Below, in pieces: positions 23,135 through 32,330 of a stretch of DNA of 64,000 nt; position 1 is the stretch's first letter, and every line of letters begins with the position of its first letter. The position numbers and the translations under genes are program-made. The notes beneath the pieces are model-generated. The model made no database searches. It saw nothing but the letters and a program-made list of their open reading frames with translations, and was not told where the DNA came from. This DNA comes from an uncultured Bacteroidota bacterium. GTDB lineage: Bacteria; Bacteroidota; Bacteroidia; Bacteroidales; P3. The stretch covers positions 36,614-100,613 of the forward strand of contig CACZWL010000016.1 of assembly GCA_902784865.1 (NCBI GenBank), read 5' to 3'.

Positions 23135-24420
23135 AAAAGATTACGACATTATTGGCGGCCTTGCTGATTTGCAACGGCTTGATGGCTGGCAAAGTAAAGA
23201 CCATAATCGTTGCAGATACCCGCAGCAACTTGCGCTGCGGCATCCAGACCAATGTGGCCTTCACATACACGGTATTGGAGGTGGTCGCCGCCCAACTGGA
23301 AATGGTCGAGAACTTCGAACCTCCCATCCTGCTCGACGAATTCCGCTGCAACAAAGACGAACTGCAGCGTCAACTTTCCGGTTTCTCCTGCACGCCGGAA
23401 GATGTGGTTCTATTCTTTTATTTCGGCCACGGGGCACGGAGTACGGACGACAAGTCGCTCTTCCCACAGATGCAACTGAAAGACGAGGCCGGAAACTTCA
23501 CCAGCGACACCCACGTCCCACTGGAGGATGTCAAAGACATACTGGTCAAGAAAGGTGCAAAATTTGTTTTCGTGTTTGGCGATTGCTGCAACAGCGAAGC
23601 CTCTTGGCTCCGTCCCAAGACCAGCAGTCTAGTGGCCGCCTCAGACGGCAACAGCGAATTCACACCCGACCCCAGACTGCAAAGAATGCTGCGCCAACTG
23701 TTTATAGACAACCAAGGTTCTATTATGACAACCGGCAGCCAGGTCGGAACCCCAAGCTACTATATCGGCCCTGAATCCGAGGGTGGCAACTGCACCAGCA
23801 ACCATTTTGGAATGTACACCAACGCATTCTGGAGCACACTGCTAATCAATGAAGATGCCAACCTGACATGGGAAAAATGGCTCAGCACCGCCAGCCAACT
23901 CACCCAAAAACTAGCACAGGAAAGGTCGAAAAACACCCTCAAGCAGAAACCCATCTACCAGATAGACACAAAACCAGCCGCACCTGCACCCACACCGACA
24001 CCAAAGCCCACAACTCCTCCCGTAACCCCAAAACAAGAGCCTGTGCCACCTAAACAGGAAGAACGAGTGAAGACCAAGCAAGAGGAGACCGCACCCACGC
24101 CTCAAGAAAAACAAGAGCACAAAATCGACCATTCGCTCCAGAAACTTCTGGTAGCCATTGCATCGGACCGAAATAGCTATGAGTACAGGGAGCGCACAGC
24201 AAAGTCTGTGCTGAAAGAAGTCTTTGCGCCCAAAGCGCGTGTGGAAGTAATTGCTCAAAACGGCCGCACCATTGTAGAAAGCGAAACCGCAGCCGACTTC
24301 CTCGAGCGTATCAGCCTTGCCGAGCGACTGCGCAACATCTCCATACGACAGCAAGAGGTAGACTCCAACGGAAGAACCACCTACCTCCTTGTGCACGAAG
24401 TATATGAAAAGAAACAATAA
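23131..24420 (+). CDS. Secreted caspase-fold (peptidase C14-like) protein
   Basis: This 429-residue protein has a signal peptide (cleavage near residue 19) and a caspase-like catalytic domain. 'VVLFFYFGHGARS' carries the catalytic His100, and 'FVFVFGDCCNSEA' aligns with the DxCxS pattern and supplies Cys153. A Pro/Lys/Glu-rich linker (about 281-333) leads to a C-terminal domain of about 95 residues (334-429) rich in beta-like segments ('ARVEVIAQNGRTIVE', 'TTYLLVHEVYE'). Bacterial metacaspase/orthocaspase relatives cleave after Arg/Lys or Asp. Export to the envelope is unusual compared with cytoplasmic defence caspases. It sits second in a six-gene operon of exported proteins. Cleavage specificity cannot be told. 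Confidence 0.88.
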   Translation: MKKITTLLAALLICNGLMAGKVKTIIVADTRSNLRCGIQTNVAFTYTVLEVVAAQLEMVENFEPPILLDEFRCNKDELQRQLSGFSCTPEDVVLFFYFGHGARSTDDKSLFPQMQLKDEAGNFTSDTHVPLEDVKDILVKKGAKFVFVFGDCCNSEASWLRPKTSSLVAASDGNSEFTPDPRLQRMLRQLFIDNQGSIMTTGSQVGTPSYYIGPESEGGNCTSNHFGMYTNAFWSTLLINEDANLTWEKWLSTASQLTQKLAQERSKNTLKQKPIYQIDTKPAAPAPTPTPKPTTPPVTPKQEPVPPKQEERVKTKQEETAPTPQEKQEHKIDHSLQKLLVAIASDRNSYEYRERTAKSVLKEVFAPKARVEVIAQNGRTIVESETAADFLERISLAERLRNISIRQQEVDSNGRTTYLLVHEVYEKKQ

Positions 24421-24442
24421 CCACAAAAGTAGACTGCACATT

Positions 24443-25105
24443 ATGAAAATAAGAAACATTTTCCTGTTGCTTGCCATTTCGTCGTGTTTCATACCCGCCG
24501 TAGCACAACGCCCCGACCAGACGCACAACCTGAACGAAGAAGACCTGACCGAACTGACCAAGCGCGCCACCGAGAAGGTGAACGAGTTCAACCGCCACCT
24601 GTCGTACATCGCCACCCCTATCAAGGTCAACTCGCTCGAAGAGCAGAAAAACGTCGAAGCCACCAAGAGCCGCAAGGTAAAACAGTGCCTGAACCTTTTC
24701 ATTGGAAAAGGGTATGAATACGAGGACATGTATGGCAACACGCAAGCCCCTGTGGTCATGGAGGTCAGTTCCGTAAACCGCAAGACAAAGGCTGTCTCCA
24801 TAAGCCGTCCGCAAGTCAGGCAATACCTAGATAGGATGCGCCGCAACTATCATCGATATGACCGCATAGAGATTACCTCCAGTGATTGCTACATCGCAGA
24901 CAATTCGCTCAAAGAGGTAGACGACGGCCTGTACATGTGCGTGCTTTCCTATACGCAATTCTATCGTGGCGAGCGAGGAGACCGCATCGCATATCAAGAC
25001 CGGACCGACAAGAACGTCGTTGTCTACTTCGAGCGCACAGAGATTGACGGAAAAGTCCGCTGGCTTATATGGCTGGGCAACATCTCTGTCAAGCAAACTG
25101 AATAG
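24443..25105 (+). CDS. Exported protein of unknown function in the caspase operon
   Basis: The ATG at 24443 is chosen because it starts a signal peptide (MKIRNIFLLLAISSCFIPAV, cleavage near 'AVAQ'). The mature part has a helical first third ('EEDLTELTKRATEKVNEFNRHL'). An alpha+beta segment follows ('VRQYLDRMRRNYHRYDRIEI' to 'YMCVLSYTQFYRGE') and ends 'VRWLIWLGNISVK', which is reminiscent of NTF2/SnoaL-like folds. That resemblance is a guess from the pattern. The gene is 22 bases after the caspase gene and 3 bases before the next, so it is co-transcribed. Confidence 0.78.
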   Translation: MKIRNIFLLLAISSCFIPAVAQRPDQTHNLNEEDLTELTKRATEKVNEFNRHLSYIATPIKVNSLEEQKNVEATKSRKVKQCLNLFIGKGYEYEDMYGNTQAPVVMEVSSVNRKTKAVSISRPQVRQYLDRMRRNYHRYDRIEITSSDCYIADNSLKEVDDGLYMCVLSYTQFYRGERGDRIAYQDRTDKNVVVYFERTEIDGKVRWLIWLGNISVKQTE

Positions 25106-25108
25106 CCC

Positions 25109-25864
25109 ATGAGACGACTGTTGCTGACACTTGTGTCGGTGCTAGCATTGTCAGCACCGACACATGGCCAGTCGCTTGACGACTACAACATGCTGCAATA
25201 CAAGATGGAGGTTAAGCAGATTGCAGAGTTCATGGAGAGGTTCAACCTGAGTGAGCTTCCGCCCAACCTTCATCCCGACGATACCTTGCTGCGCGAGAAG
25301 GCGTACCTCATGCTTTTCGACCGGGAACTGATTGACCGGCGCCAAGAGGAGGTGCGGTTCCTGGTGCAAAGGTTGGCGGCCGAGAAGCCTCGTCTGTCGT
25401 TTACCGACACTGCATGGTGCGCCGAGGCCGTTTGTCGCGCAGTGCTGGACGGGAAACCGACACGATTGACACTTGTCCTGCGTACCGAGCACGTCGCGGG
25501 TCACCGATTTAAATGGGTGATAAGCGATGCACGAGGGGAGTGCCTGGCTCTTACTCCTAAGAAAAGCAACCCCGGCCTCCGCATCAACCCCACAGACAAC
25601 GAGGTAAACTTCCTGTCACTTCACGACGTCACAAAGAACGAATGGCAAAATATCCTCAACTACAAAGCTTCCGGCACACCGCTGGACGGACTCTCCGTGT
25701 TTTTCGCCTTGGTGCAAAGCGGGAGACTGAAAATAGAATATGTCGAGGAACTTGCCTACCACTTTTGGAAACCCAGCTACCAATTCACCGTGCGCGACTT
25801 CCGCCGCGACGACTTCAACGCGGGCTGGCTCATTTCGGATTTTACAATTAAAAAAGATACATAA
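25109..25864 (+). CDS. Exported protein of unknown function in the caspase operon
   Basis: This 251-residue protein has a signal peptide (MRRLLLTLVSVLALSAPTHG, then Q). The mature region opens with a helix containing 'VKQIAEFMERFNLSELP' and an internal 'REKAYLMLFDRELIDRRQEEV'. It then has a beta-rich half ('PTRLTLVLRTEHVAGHRFKW'). The 'FMERFN' helix followed by a second strand-rich segment is a layout seen in several uncharacterised Bacteroidales exported proteins. No catalytic motif is evident. It is packed between its neighbours (3 and 12 bases). Confidence 0.78.
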   Translation: MRRLLLTLVSVLALSAPTHGQSLDDYNMLQYKMEVKQIAEFMERFNLSELPPNLHPDDTLLREKAYLMLFDRELIDRRQEEVRFLVQRLAAEKPRLSFTDTAWCAEAVCRAVLDGKPTRLTLVLRTEHVAGHRFKWVISDARGECLALTPKKSNPGLRINPTDNEVNFLSLHDVTKNEWQNILNYKASGTPLDGLSVFFALVQSGRLKIEYVEELAYHFWKPSYQFTVRDFRRDDFNAGWLISDFTIKKDT

Positions 25865-25876
25865 TCGTTTCGCCAC

Positions 25877-27433
25877 ATGAAAACACTCATATCCAGACTG
25901 CTGACCATTGCAGCATGTAGCCTCATTGTTGCTGCATGCGCGGAAGAATATACCACACGAACCCTCACAGGCCAAGTACACCGCGACGGCGAGGTGACAA
26001 TTGCGGTGGACTATGACATCACTCAATATCTGGTAGACGGGAAAACAACAAGCAGCGACCTCGCGGCCTCGGTCAGCATCACATCGGACAACGAGGTGAG
26101 CGACTTGCGTCTCTATTTGGACGACAGCCTGATGGCCACCGCATCAAGCTTGCCTATGAAAAAGGAACTCTATTGGCAAGGCATGCGCATTGGCGAGGGT
26201 ATAGTCCACACCTTCAAGATGATATATCTTATTGATGGCGAGGAACGAACAGACTCGCTGCGTACCGCCTTTGTGTCCGAGTTGCCTGAGAACAACAACC
26301 CAAGTTTCAGCGGCAGGTCAGACTCTGTTTCACACACCATGAAGGACATCAATGGAGACTCCCTTGCTTTTACACTTTGGTTTGAATACAGCGGATCCCG
26401 CCAGGATGGATTCACTGGACATCCTGTCATCCGCATTGTGGGAACCAGCACCCATTATAGAATAACGGCTGTCTACCCTAGCATTGACAACTCATCCATG
26501 CCTAGTCTGACTGATGCCACATGGGGGCTATCACAAGGTGTGCATGTGATGGAAGATACCACGCTCCAAGAAGGCACCCATCTATTCGGAGCATCCGTCA
26601 GATACAAAGACGACAATGGGATTCCCCGATTTTATTATGCAAACATTGCTTTCAAAATTGGAGAGCTTGAGCCAGATGTTTTGAACGGAGAAATCACCGT
26701 ATCTCGCAATGCCTGGTATGAAACTTCTGACGAGAGCACCTACATTAAGATAGACACCTACTGTCAATACACTGGGAACCTGGCCGATGGCTTTCAACTC
26801 ACACCTATCATGCATGTCTATGGAAGAGGGTACGCCCATCCCGACACAGTACCGGTTATGCTTGTTGTGGACGGGAAAATCCATTCAGAAACAATCATCA
26901 AAACAGACACATTCGACTACCACTTCCAGTACCCCTATCATGCTGAACCTGGCGTACATTATATGCTGGTCTGGCCAGGCAATGAAACCGTAGCTTTTAC
27001 CGGACGTAATTATTTCTATATCGGAACCATACGTGAAGCCTGCTGGCATGTGGACACTACGATTAGCCATATTTGGAAGAAAGTGGAAGAAACACAGACG
27101 GGCGAAACGACTACAACCGATTCATTGTACATGGAGGCCTATATTACGGGCAACATCTGCTCCGGCATGCAATTGAGGCTACGCTATGACTATCGGAAGT
27201 TTGGCAACTGGGGAGATAATCCGGGTCAACTCTTTGTAAAGATTGATCAAGACACCGTGTATTCCGTCAACACATTCTCCTCCCAACCCACCACGATACC
27301 AATAGACATTTCTCACTATAAATTTGGGCCTCATTATTTAACCATGGGTTTTCAAAGGAGAAAAATAGACTACACAACCGGCGACACAAATATTACCGTA
27401 AATAAGATTTTCAGTGGCTACATATTTCTCTAA
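25877..27433 (+). CDS. Large lipoprotein of unknown function in the caspase operon
   Basis: The 518-residue product has a signal peptide and lipobox 'LIVAAC' (Cys21), followed by beta-strand-rich sequence throughout with a repeating pattern of hydrophobic strands and Asp/Thr/Ser turns. Two halves look similar in tone ('YRITAVYPSID', 'FHYQFPYHAEPG'-like strands), which suggests tandem Ig-like or jelly-roll domains. That is inference. It is probably exposed at the outer membrane or periplasm. No family is recognised. Composition is A+T-rich relative to the chromosome around it. It lies 12 bases after the previous gene and 21 bases before the WG-repeat protein. Confidence 0.8.
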   Translation: MKTLISRLLTIAACSLIVAACAEEYTTRTLTGQVHRDGEVTIAVDYDITQYLVDGKTTSSDLAASVSITSDNEVSDLRLYLDDSLMATASSLPMKKELYWQGMRIGEGIVHTFKMIYLIDGEERTDSLRTAFVSELPENNNPSFSGRSDSVSHTMKDINGDSLAFTLWFEYSGSRQDGFTGHPVIRIVGTSTHYRITAVYPSIDNSSMPSLTDATWGLSQGVHVMEDTTLQEGTHLFGASVRYKDDNGIPRFYYANIAFKIGELEPDVLNGEITVSRNAWYETSDESTYIKIDTYCQYTGNLADGFQLTPIMHVYGRGYAHPDTVPVMLVVDGKIHSETIIKTDTFDYHFQYPYHAEPGVHYMLVWPGNETVAFTGRNYFYIGTIREACWHVDTTISHIWKKVEETQTGETTTTDSLYMEAYITGNICSGMQLRLRYDYRKFGNWGDNPGQLFVKIDQDTVYSVNTFSSQPTTIPIDISHYKFGPHYLTMGFQRRKIDYTTGDTNITVNKIFSGYIFL

Positions 27434-27454
27434 CCCTCAATTAATATTACTTGT

Positions 27455-29656
27455 ATGCAAAAGAAAGCAATCATAATCATTTGCGCCCTGGCTGGCTGCT
27501 GCACACTCCACGCCCAACGGACATCTACACAGCAAGCCATCAAGGTTGCCGAACAATACTACTCACTTCTCAACCAATACTCCGAGGCTATCTGCAACAA
27601 CGGAAATGAAGCAGCCGTAGCAAGTAAACTGCACGATCTTTTTCTTCACAAGACATACCGGACGAACAACAATATATCCGAAGAGTTGGTAGAGTCGGAC
27701 CTGGTTAGCAGCGACAACAGAAAGAGTGTAGACGACAACCTCGAGAACTATCTGTCGCAGATAGCGTCCTTTGACTATAGTGACGGGTTTCGTCGCGTAA
27801 CTTTCCATGTAAAAATCGACCACAAAAAGAGTTTTGTCTATGGACCGACAAACAATGACACCGTACTGATTTACACAGACAAGACGATCGTTGTCGATGG
27901 GCTGTTTGAAAAATCGCATCCCGAAGTGGTCACCTCCGTCAAAGGGAAAATAGTGCGGGTCGGGACTCCTAGATATGTTGCCCTATTTGAAAACACCGTT
28001 AAGAACCTTCTTAAAAACGGGAAGTACAATGATGCATACGCCCATCTCTCCACGATGCTTGAAAAAGGGTGGGTATTCCATGAATTATATGACGGGTTGG
28101 CCGAATGCCTCTTCAACCTCGATTACACCCTTCGCGCCCCTACGGCTGATGCCGCACTTGACAACTTCAGCATGATGAAAACTGTATCCGAGGCTCTTTG
28201 GAACAATAGCCTAAAGATGGGATACTCAGACATCTCATTCGGAGGCATTGAGGAGCTCTCAGCCACCATGGGTCTCAACAGCAACTGTTACAGCTACCTG
28301 TCTCTTTTGGGTTGCCCCGATGGACAAACAGCCTCGGATGGGCTGATTGTCTTCCGAAAAGGTAACCTGCAAGGCTATCTTAATACCAACGGCGACACCG
28401 TTATCCATGCTCAATTCCGCCATGCACAGCGATTTGAGCAACACCTGGCCGCTGCCATGTATAACGAGGGCAACGTCAAAGAAGGCAAATATGGCCTCAT
28501 TGACCGTCGCGGAGAGTGGATTATAAAGCCCACCTACGACCTCATCTATTCCATGCCACACTACAAAGCCTACGTTATTCGCAAAGGGAACAAGTACGGG
28601 GCGATGGGGTACGACGGAAAGGTGCTTGTCAAACCCCGATACGACAAACCTGTCATATTCCTTCACGACGATTTTGCCACCTGCAATCGGGGTGGCAAGT
28701 GGGGCATTGTGAATCGAGAAGGCGACGAGGTGGTCGAGTGCAGGGAAGACCAACTCGAAATCATGGAGGTAAGGGGTTCCATCAATTCAGCCGCCATAAA
28801 GTACCGCTACAACCACAATAAGTATCATGAATCCTTTATTTTTCCTGACGGCCCTAAAATCAAAACACGTTCTGATGAAAACCGCATCACAAGCCGCTGG
28901 AGCGGAGGACCTTACATTGCCAGCAACCACATACTGATGAATTTGGGAGCATGGACTTACAACCTATCCGGCCTCATTTACAGCGACAACCTTGGCCTGT
29001 TCACTGGCACGGAACGTCCCTACCGATGGGTTGTCCCCACATGGACAGCTCTGTATCGTGCACCTTCTACCCTGTCTGATGCCGATGGAAACAACCTGCT
29101 TACCGAACACAAACTCAGCGATTTTGCATCTTATATAACCGAACTGGACTACACCACCTATCGGTTCGGTTACAACCTCACATGGAGATCATCTATCTTT
29201 GGAGTCCTTGTTGGCCTACACTATGAGTGGTCCCGATGGACCCAAAGCAGAAACGAGGCCGGGATGCTCCCCCAACACACAACACAATCCCTTGTTCCGA
29301 ACATTGAAATACGGTGGCTCCCCCTACATCTGGAGTTCGGATACACATATACTTTTTATTTAGGCGCTGGCTTGGCTTATGCCTACAACCTAGACTACAA
29401 ATACACCGGCGGACTGTTTGACAATTGGGGATATGGGGAGGAAAACACCCCCTTAAAAGATGCAATAAACCACGTATGGCGCTGGAAAGCCACATTCGGT
29501 GTATCGTGGGGCTACGCAAGCGCATTTGTTGCATATGAGCGGGACATTAATTCCGTATTCAACACTGAGTTTCTTGCGCGGGACGGCACCAGCCCTTTTG
29601 CAGGATGGAAATCAACACTCGGCACACTTGGACTAGGTATGACCCTCTCTTTTTAG
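27455..29656 (+). CDS. WG-repeat protein with C-terminal outer-membrane-barrel-like region
   Basis: This 733-residue protein has a signal peptide (cleavage after 'LHAQ', residue 21). Residues about 25-250 are mixed alpha/beta. Residues about 295-440 contain WG beta-repeats ('KEGKYGLIDRRGEWIIKPTYDLI', 'GNKYGAMGYDGKVLVKPRYD', 'GGKWGIVNREGDEVVECRED'). From about 480 to the end the sequence alternates aromatic-rich strands ('FGYNLTWRSSIFGVLVGLHYEW', 'GLAYAYNLDYKYTGG') and ends '...GLGMTLSF'. A terminal Phe is the usual signature of an outer-membrane beta-barrel. It is the last gene of the caspase operon and could anchor the complex in the outer membrane. The function is unknown. Confidence 0.8.
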   Translation: MQKKAIIIICALAGCCTLHAQRTSTQQAIKVAEQYYSLLNQYSEAICNNGNEAAVASKLHDLFLHKTYRTNNNISEELVESDLVSSDNRKSVDDNLENYLSQIASFDYSDGFRRVTFHVKIDHKKSFVYGPTNNDTVLIYTDKTIVVDGLFEKSHPEVVTSVKGKIVRVGTPRYVALFENTVKNLLKNGKYNDAYAHLSTMLEKGWVFHELYDGLAECLFNLDYTLRAPTADAALDNFSMMKTVSEALWNNSLKMGYSDISFGGIEELSATMGLNSNCYSYLSLLGCPDGQTASDGLIVFRKGNLQGYLNTNGDTVIHAQFRHAQRFEQHLAAAMYNEGNVKEGKYGLIDRRGEWIIKPTYDLIYSMPHYKAYVIRKGNKYGAMGYDGKVLVKPRYDKPVIFLHDDFATCNRGGKWGIVNREGDEVVECREDQLEIMEVRGSINSAAIKYRYNHNKYHESFIFPDGPKIKTRSDENRITSRWSGGPYIASNHILMNLGAWTYNLSGLIYSDNLGLFTGTERPYRWVVPTWTALYRAPSTLSDADGNNLLTEHKLSDFASYITELDYTTYRFGYNLTWRSSIFGVLVGLHYEWSRWTQSRNEAGMLPQHTTQSLVPNIEIRWLPLHLEFGYTYTFYLGAGLAYAYNLDYKYTGGLFDNWGYGEENTPLKDAINHVWRWKATFGVSWGYASAFVAYERDINSVFNTEFLARDGTSPFAGWKSTLGTLGLGMTLSF

Positions 29657-29842
29657 CAATATTTGTCGACCGCGAGACGCTGTCGTATCGCGATGCCTAT
29701 GGCTCGTCGTACCTGTGGGACCGAGCACCTTCGGGCGATGGCGACCGGATGGGCGGGACGCTCTCCAAACAGTGCATACACTCCTGATATACACTTACTT
29801 ACAGAAACCGAGAGAAAAACCGGCAAAAAACCGGATTCCACC

Positions 29843-29931
29843 GAATTTTCGCACTCGCACAACTCGGTGATTTTCAGAGCCGTAGAAGCACCTGCTTCTG
29901 CCCTTCTTCTGCCTTTGCAGGGGAATGGTTG
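29843..29931 (+). repeat. Dispersed intergenic TTCTGCC repeat, copy C
   Basis: CGCACTCGCACAACTCGGTG leads through GTGATTTTCAGAGC to AGAAGCACCTGCTTCTGCCC and TTCTGCCTTTGCAGGGG. It is nearly the same as copy B 7.8 kb away. Copies B and C bracket the caspase operon in the same orientation. Confidence 0.85.
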
Positions 29932-29991
29932 GGGTCGAGGGGGCGACGGGACAAGTGGCAGTGGGTCAGCGAGATAGGTGGCACGGGGCGA

Positions 29992-30028
29992 TTTTTTGCT
30001 GGCGGAAGGGATTTTTTTTGTATTTTTG
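29992..30028 (+). promoter_or_regulatory. Promoter for the LD-carboxypeptidase gene
   Basis: TATTTTTG at 30021-30028 matches the -7 consensus. A T-rich TTTTTTG at 29992-29998 lies 22 bases upstream. The ATG follows at 30095. Confidence 0.6.
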
Positions 30029-30094
30029 CAGTCGGAAAACGGTCCGTCCGGGCACTCGGAACGGTCGGTCCGACAGTTGTTTCTGACCAAAAAC

Positions 30095-31012
30095 ATGACG
30101 ATGATAGTACCGAAAGCACTGAAAACGGGCGATTTGGTGGCCCTCGTGGCCACGGCACGCAAGGTGAGCCCCGAAGAGATGGTGCCCGCAGTGGCGACGC
30201 TGCAGCGCTGGGGCTTGCGCGTGAGGGTGCCCAAAGACCTGTACGAGGCTGAAAACCAACTTGCTGGAAGCGACGAACACCGCGCGCGGATGCTGCAGGA
30301 GCTGCTGGACGACGCGGAGGTGAAGGCCATATTCTGCTGCCGCGGCGGGTACGGCACGGTGAGAATCATAGACAAGATTGACTTCCAGCGCTTTAAAGAG
30401 GAGCCAAAATGGATTGTGGGCTACAGCGATGTGACGGTGCTGCACAGCCACCTGCAGGCCACGCTGGGCGTCGCGACGCTGCATGCGACGATGCCCATCA
30501 ACTTCCCCGCCGAGGGCGAAAACACTGATACAGAGAGCCTACGCCGCGCCCTGATGGGCGAACCGATGGAGCCACTGACGTGCCAGCCGCACCGGCTGAA
30601 CCGCGCCGGCGAGGCCGAGGGGGTGCTGGTGGGGGGAAACCTGTCGATTCTGTACAGCCTGTGCGGGTCGCGGTCGCAGGTCGACACACGCGGCAAGATA
30701 CTGATTATCGAAGACTTGGACGAATACCTATACCACATCGACCGCATGATGCAGGGGCTGAAGCGGAGCGGTATGCTCGAGGGGCTGGCGGGGCTGGCGG
30801 TGGGTCACCTGAGCGACATGCACGACAACGCGGTGCCATTCGGCAAAACGGCGGAGGAAATCGTGGCCGAAGCGGTGGCCGAGTACGGCTATCCGGTGGT
30901 TTTCGGAGTGAACGTAGGACACTGTGTTGGTGCGAATTACGCAGTGAAACTGGGTTCAAAATACCGCCTTGAGGCGCACAATTCAAAAAATAGTCGTATC
31001 TTTGCACCCTGA
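30095..31012 (+). CDS. ldcA: LD-carboxypeptidase (peptidase S66, LdcA-like)
   Basis: The ATG at 30095 gives the family N-terminus ('VPKALKTGDLVALVATARKV'); the frame opens earlier at 29978 only by chance. The 305-residue protein carries nucleophile Ser111 in 'VGYSDVTVLH', Glu206 in 'ILIIEDLDE' and His276 in 'NVGHCVGAN', the S66 catalytic triad. The enzyme removes the terminal D-Ala from tetrapeptide muropeptides in the cytoplasm (peptidoglycan recycling). Its 3' end contains the -7 element of the next gene, whose ATG directly follows this stop. Confidence 0.94.
   Translation: MTMIVPKALKTGDLVALVATARKVSPEEMVPAVATLQRWGLRVRVPKDLYEAENQLAGSDEHRARMLQELLDDAEVKAIFCCRGGYGTVRIIDKIDFQRFKEEPKWIVGYSDVTVLHSHLQATLGVATLHATMPINFPAEGENTDTESLRRALMGEPMEPLTCQPHRLNRAGEAEGVLVGGNLSILYSLCGSRSQVDTRGKILIIEDLDEYLYHIDRMMQGLKRSGMLEGLAGLAVGHLSDMHDNAVPFGKTAEEIVAEAVAEYGYPVVFGVNVGHCVGANYAVKLGSKYRLEAHNSKNSRIFAP
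30997..31004 (+). promoter_or_regulatory. Promoter -7 element inside the end of ldcA
   Basis: TATCTTTGCACC matches TAnnTTTG within the last codons of ldcA, 9 bases before the ATG at 31013. If used, the transcript would be almost leaderless. The -33 element is weak. Confidence 0.4.
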
Positions 31013-32326
31013 ATGCTACTGATTCATGTGCCACGACTGACCAATCGGCTGGGCTACACGCTCAACGTGGTGTTTCACCACCTGCTGCACGCCGATTTCA
31101 GCATCACCACCGACGAAGAATTCTTCATGCGTCATGGCGAGGCGAAGTTGAGCTATGGCAGTAAACGACTGGGCGACAGCTTGTTCATAAAGAGCCAGGG
31201 GCTGCTGTTCGAGACCTCGATAGAGGAGCAGGAGCCGCACGCCGAGGAGCGCGACGGGCAGTGGATAATGTACCCCGTGTACGGGCGCGACCTGGACTTC
31301 TGCTTCGACCCGCTGGCTGCGACGTTTTTCATGGTGACGCGCTACGAAGAGTACCTGCCTCACCGCGAGGACGAGCACGGCCGCTTCTGCGCCGAAGAGA
31401 GCCTGGCCTACCAGGCGGGATTTCTCGACCAGCCGGTGGTGGACCAGTGGGCGCAACTCATAAAAAGCAAGCTTGCAGAGCGTTACGAAGAATTTTCGCA
31501 AAGCCGCTCAAGCTATCGCTTTGTCCAGACGGTTGACATCGACGCCGCGTGGTGCTACCTGCACAAGGGGGTCTTCCGCACGGTGATGGGCTTGGGGCGC
31601 GACCTGATACACCGACGTGATTTCGAGGAAGTTGCGCGTCGCATGCGGGTATTGCTGCACCGCGAGGCGGACCCTTTCGACACGTTCGACTATATCATTG
31701 AAAACCAGCAGCGTGCACCAGGGTCGTTCCTGCTGTTCTTCGTGCTGCTGGCCGACTACGACCAGTACGACAAGCCGGCCTCGCACCTCAACAAGCACAT
31801 GCGCGAGCTGGTGCAGCACCTGGACGACTACGCGAAGATGGGCATCCACCCGGGCTATCCGTCGCTGGAGCACCCGATGACAGCCGACGCCGAAATCAAG
31901 CGCCTGGAGAGCATCATACACCGCACCATCGTGCGTGCGCGATACCATTTCTTGAGGCTGCGGCTGCCGCGGTCGTACCGCATACTTCAGCACGCCGGCA
32001 TAAGACACGACTACACAATGGGTTACGCCGACACGACGGGCTTCCGCGCCGGCATCAGCGTGCAATACCCGTTCTACGACCTGGAACGCGACCACGAGAC
32101 GGAGCTGCTGATACACCCGTTCTGCGTGATGGACACCACACTGCAGAAGTACCTGAAAATGACACCACAAGAGGGACTCGAGCGCTACCGCACGCTGATA
32201 GACCGGGTGAAGGCCGTCGGCGGCACATACTGCTGCATAGTGCACAACCAGAACCTGACCGACCTGTACGGATGGGCCGGATGGAAAGAAATCTACGAGC
32301 AGATGCTCGACTACGCAAAACCCTGA
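31013..32326 (+). CDS. Polysaccharide-deacetylase-like (DUF7033-type) protein
   Basis: This 437-residue protein opens 'MLLIHVPRLTNRLGYTLNVVF', typical of a Bacteroidota family with a DUF7033-like N-terminal part followed by a NodB-like polysaccharide deacetylase barrel: 'FVQTVDIDAAW' (first motif, Asp-Ile-Asp), 'DYAKMGIHPGYPS' (the His motif) and 'HIRHDYTMGY...GFRAG'. It probably removes acetyl groups from an envelope polysaccharide. No signal peptide is seen. It lies between ldcA and kdsC, which fits envelope metabolism. Substrate unknown. Confidence 0.82.
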   Translation: MLLIHVPRLTNRLGYTLNVVFHHLLHADFSITTDEEFFMRHGEAKLSYGSKRLGDSLFIKSQGLLFETSIEEQEPHAEERDGQWIMYPVYGRDLDFCFDPLAATFFMVTRYEEYLPHREDEHGRFCAEESLAYQAGFLDQPVVDQWAQLIKSKLAERYEEFSQSRSSYRFVQTVDIDAAWCYLHKGVFRTVMGLGRDLIHRRDFEEVARRMRVLLHREADPFDTFDYIIENQQRAPGSFLLFFVLLADYDQYDKPASHLNKHMRELVQHLDDYAKMGIHPGYPSLEHPMTADAEIKRLESIIHRTIVRARYHFLRLRLPRSYRILQHAGIRHDYTMGYADTTGFRAGISVQYPFYDLERDHETELLIHPFCVMDTTLQKYLKMTPQEGLERYRTLIDRVKAVGGTYCCIVHNQNLTDLYGWAGWKEIYEQMLDYAKP

Positions 32327-32330
32327 TAAC

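Larger units (their letters stand above)
29657..30094. other. Gene-free 438-bp spacer
   Basis: It contains a G+C-rich stretch (29668-29785) abruptly different from the A+T-rich operon before it. It has short frames but no recognisable protein, so it may be a relic. Repeat copy C (29843-29931) and a promoter for the LD-carboxypeptidase gene (about 29992-30028) follow. Confidence 0.6.

Noticed and set aside
24389-24442. Extended N-terminus of the third caspase-operon gene
   Set aside because: It overlaps the end of the caspase gene and precedes a clean signal peptide at 24443; the shorter start is preferred.
29663-29977. 104-codon frame in the spacer after the WG-repeat gene
   Set aside because: It runs through repeat copy C and has Arg/Ser-rich, domain-free sequence; not supported as a gene.
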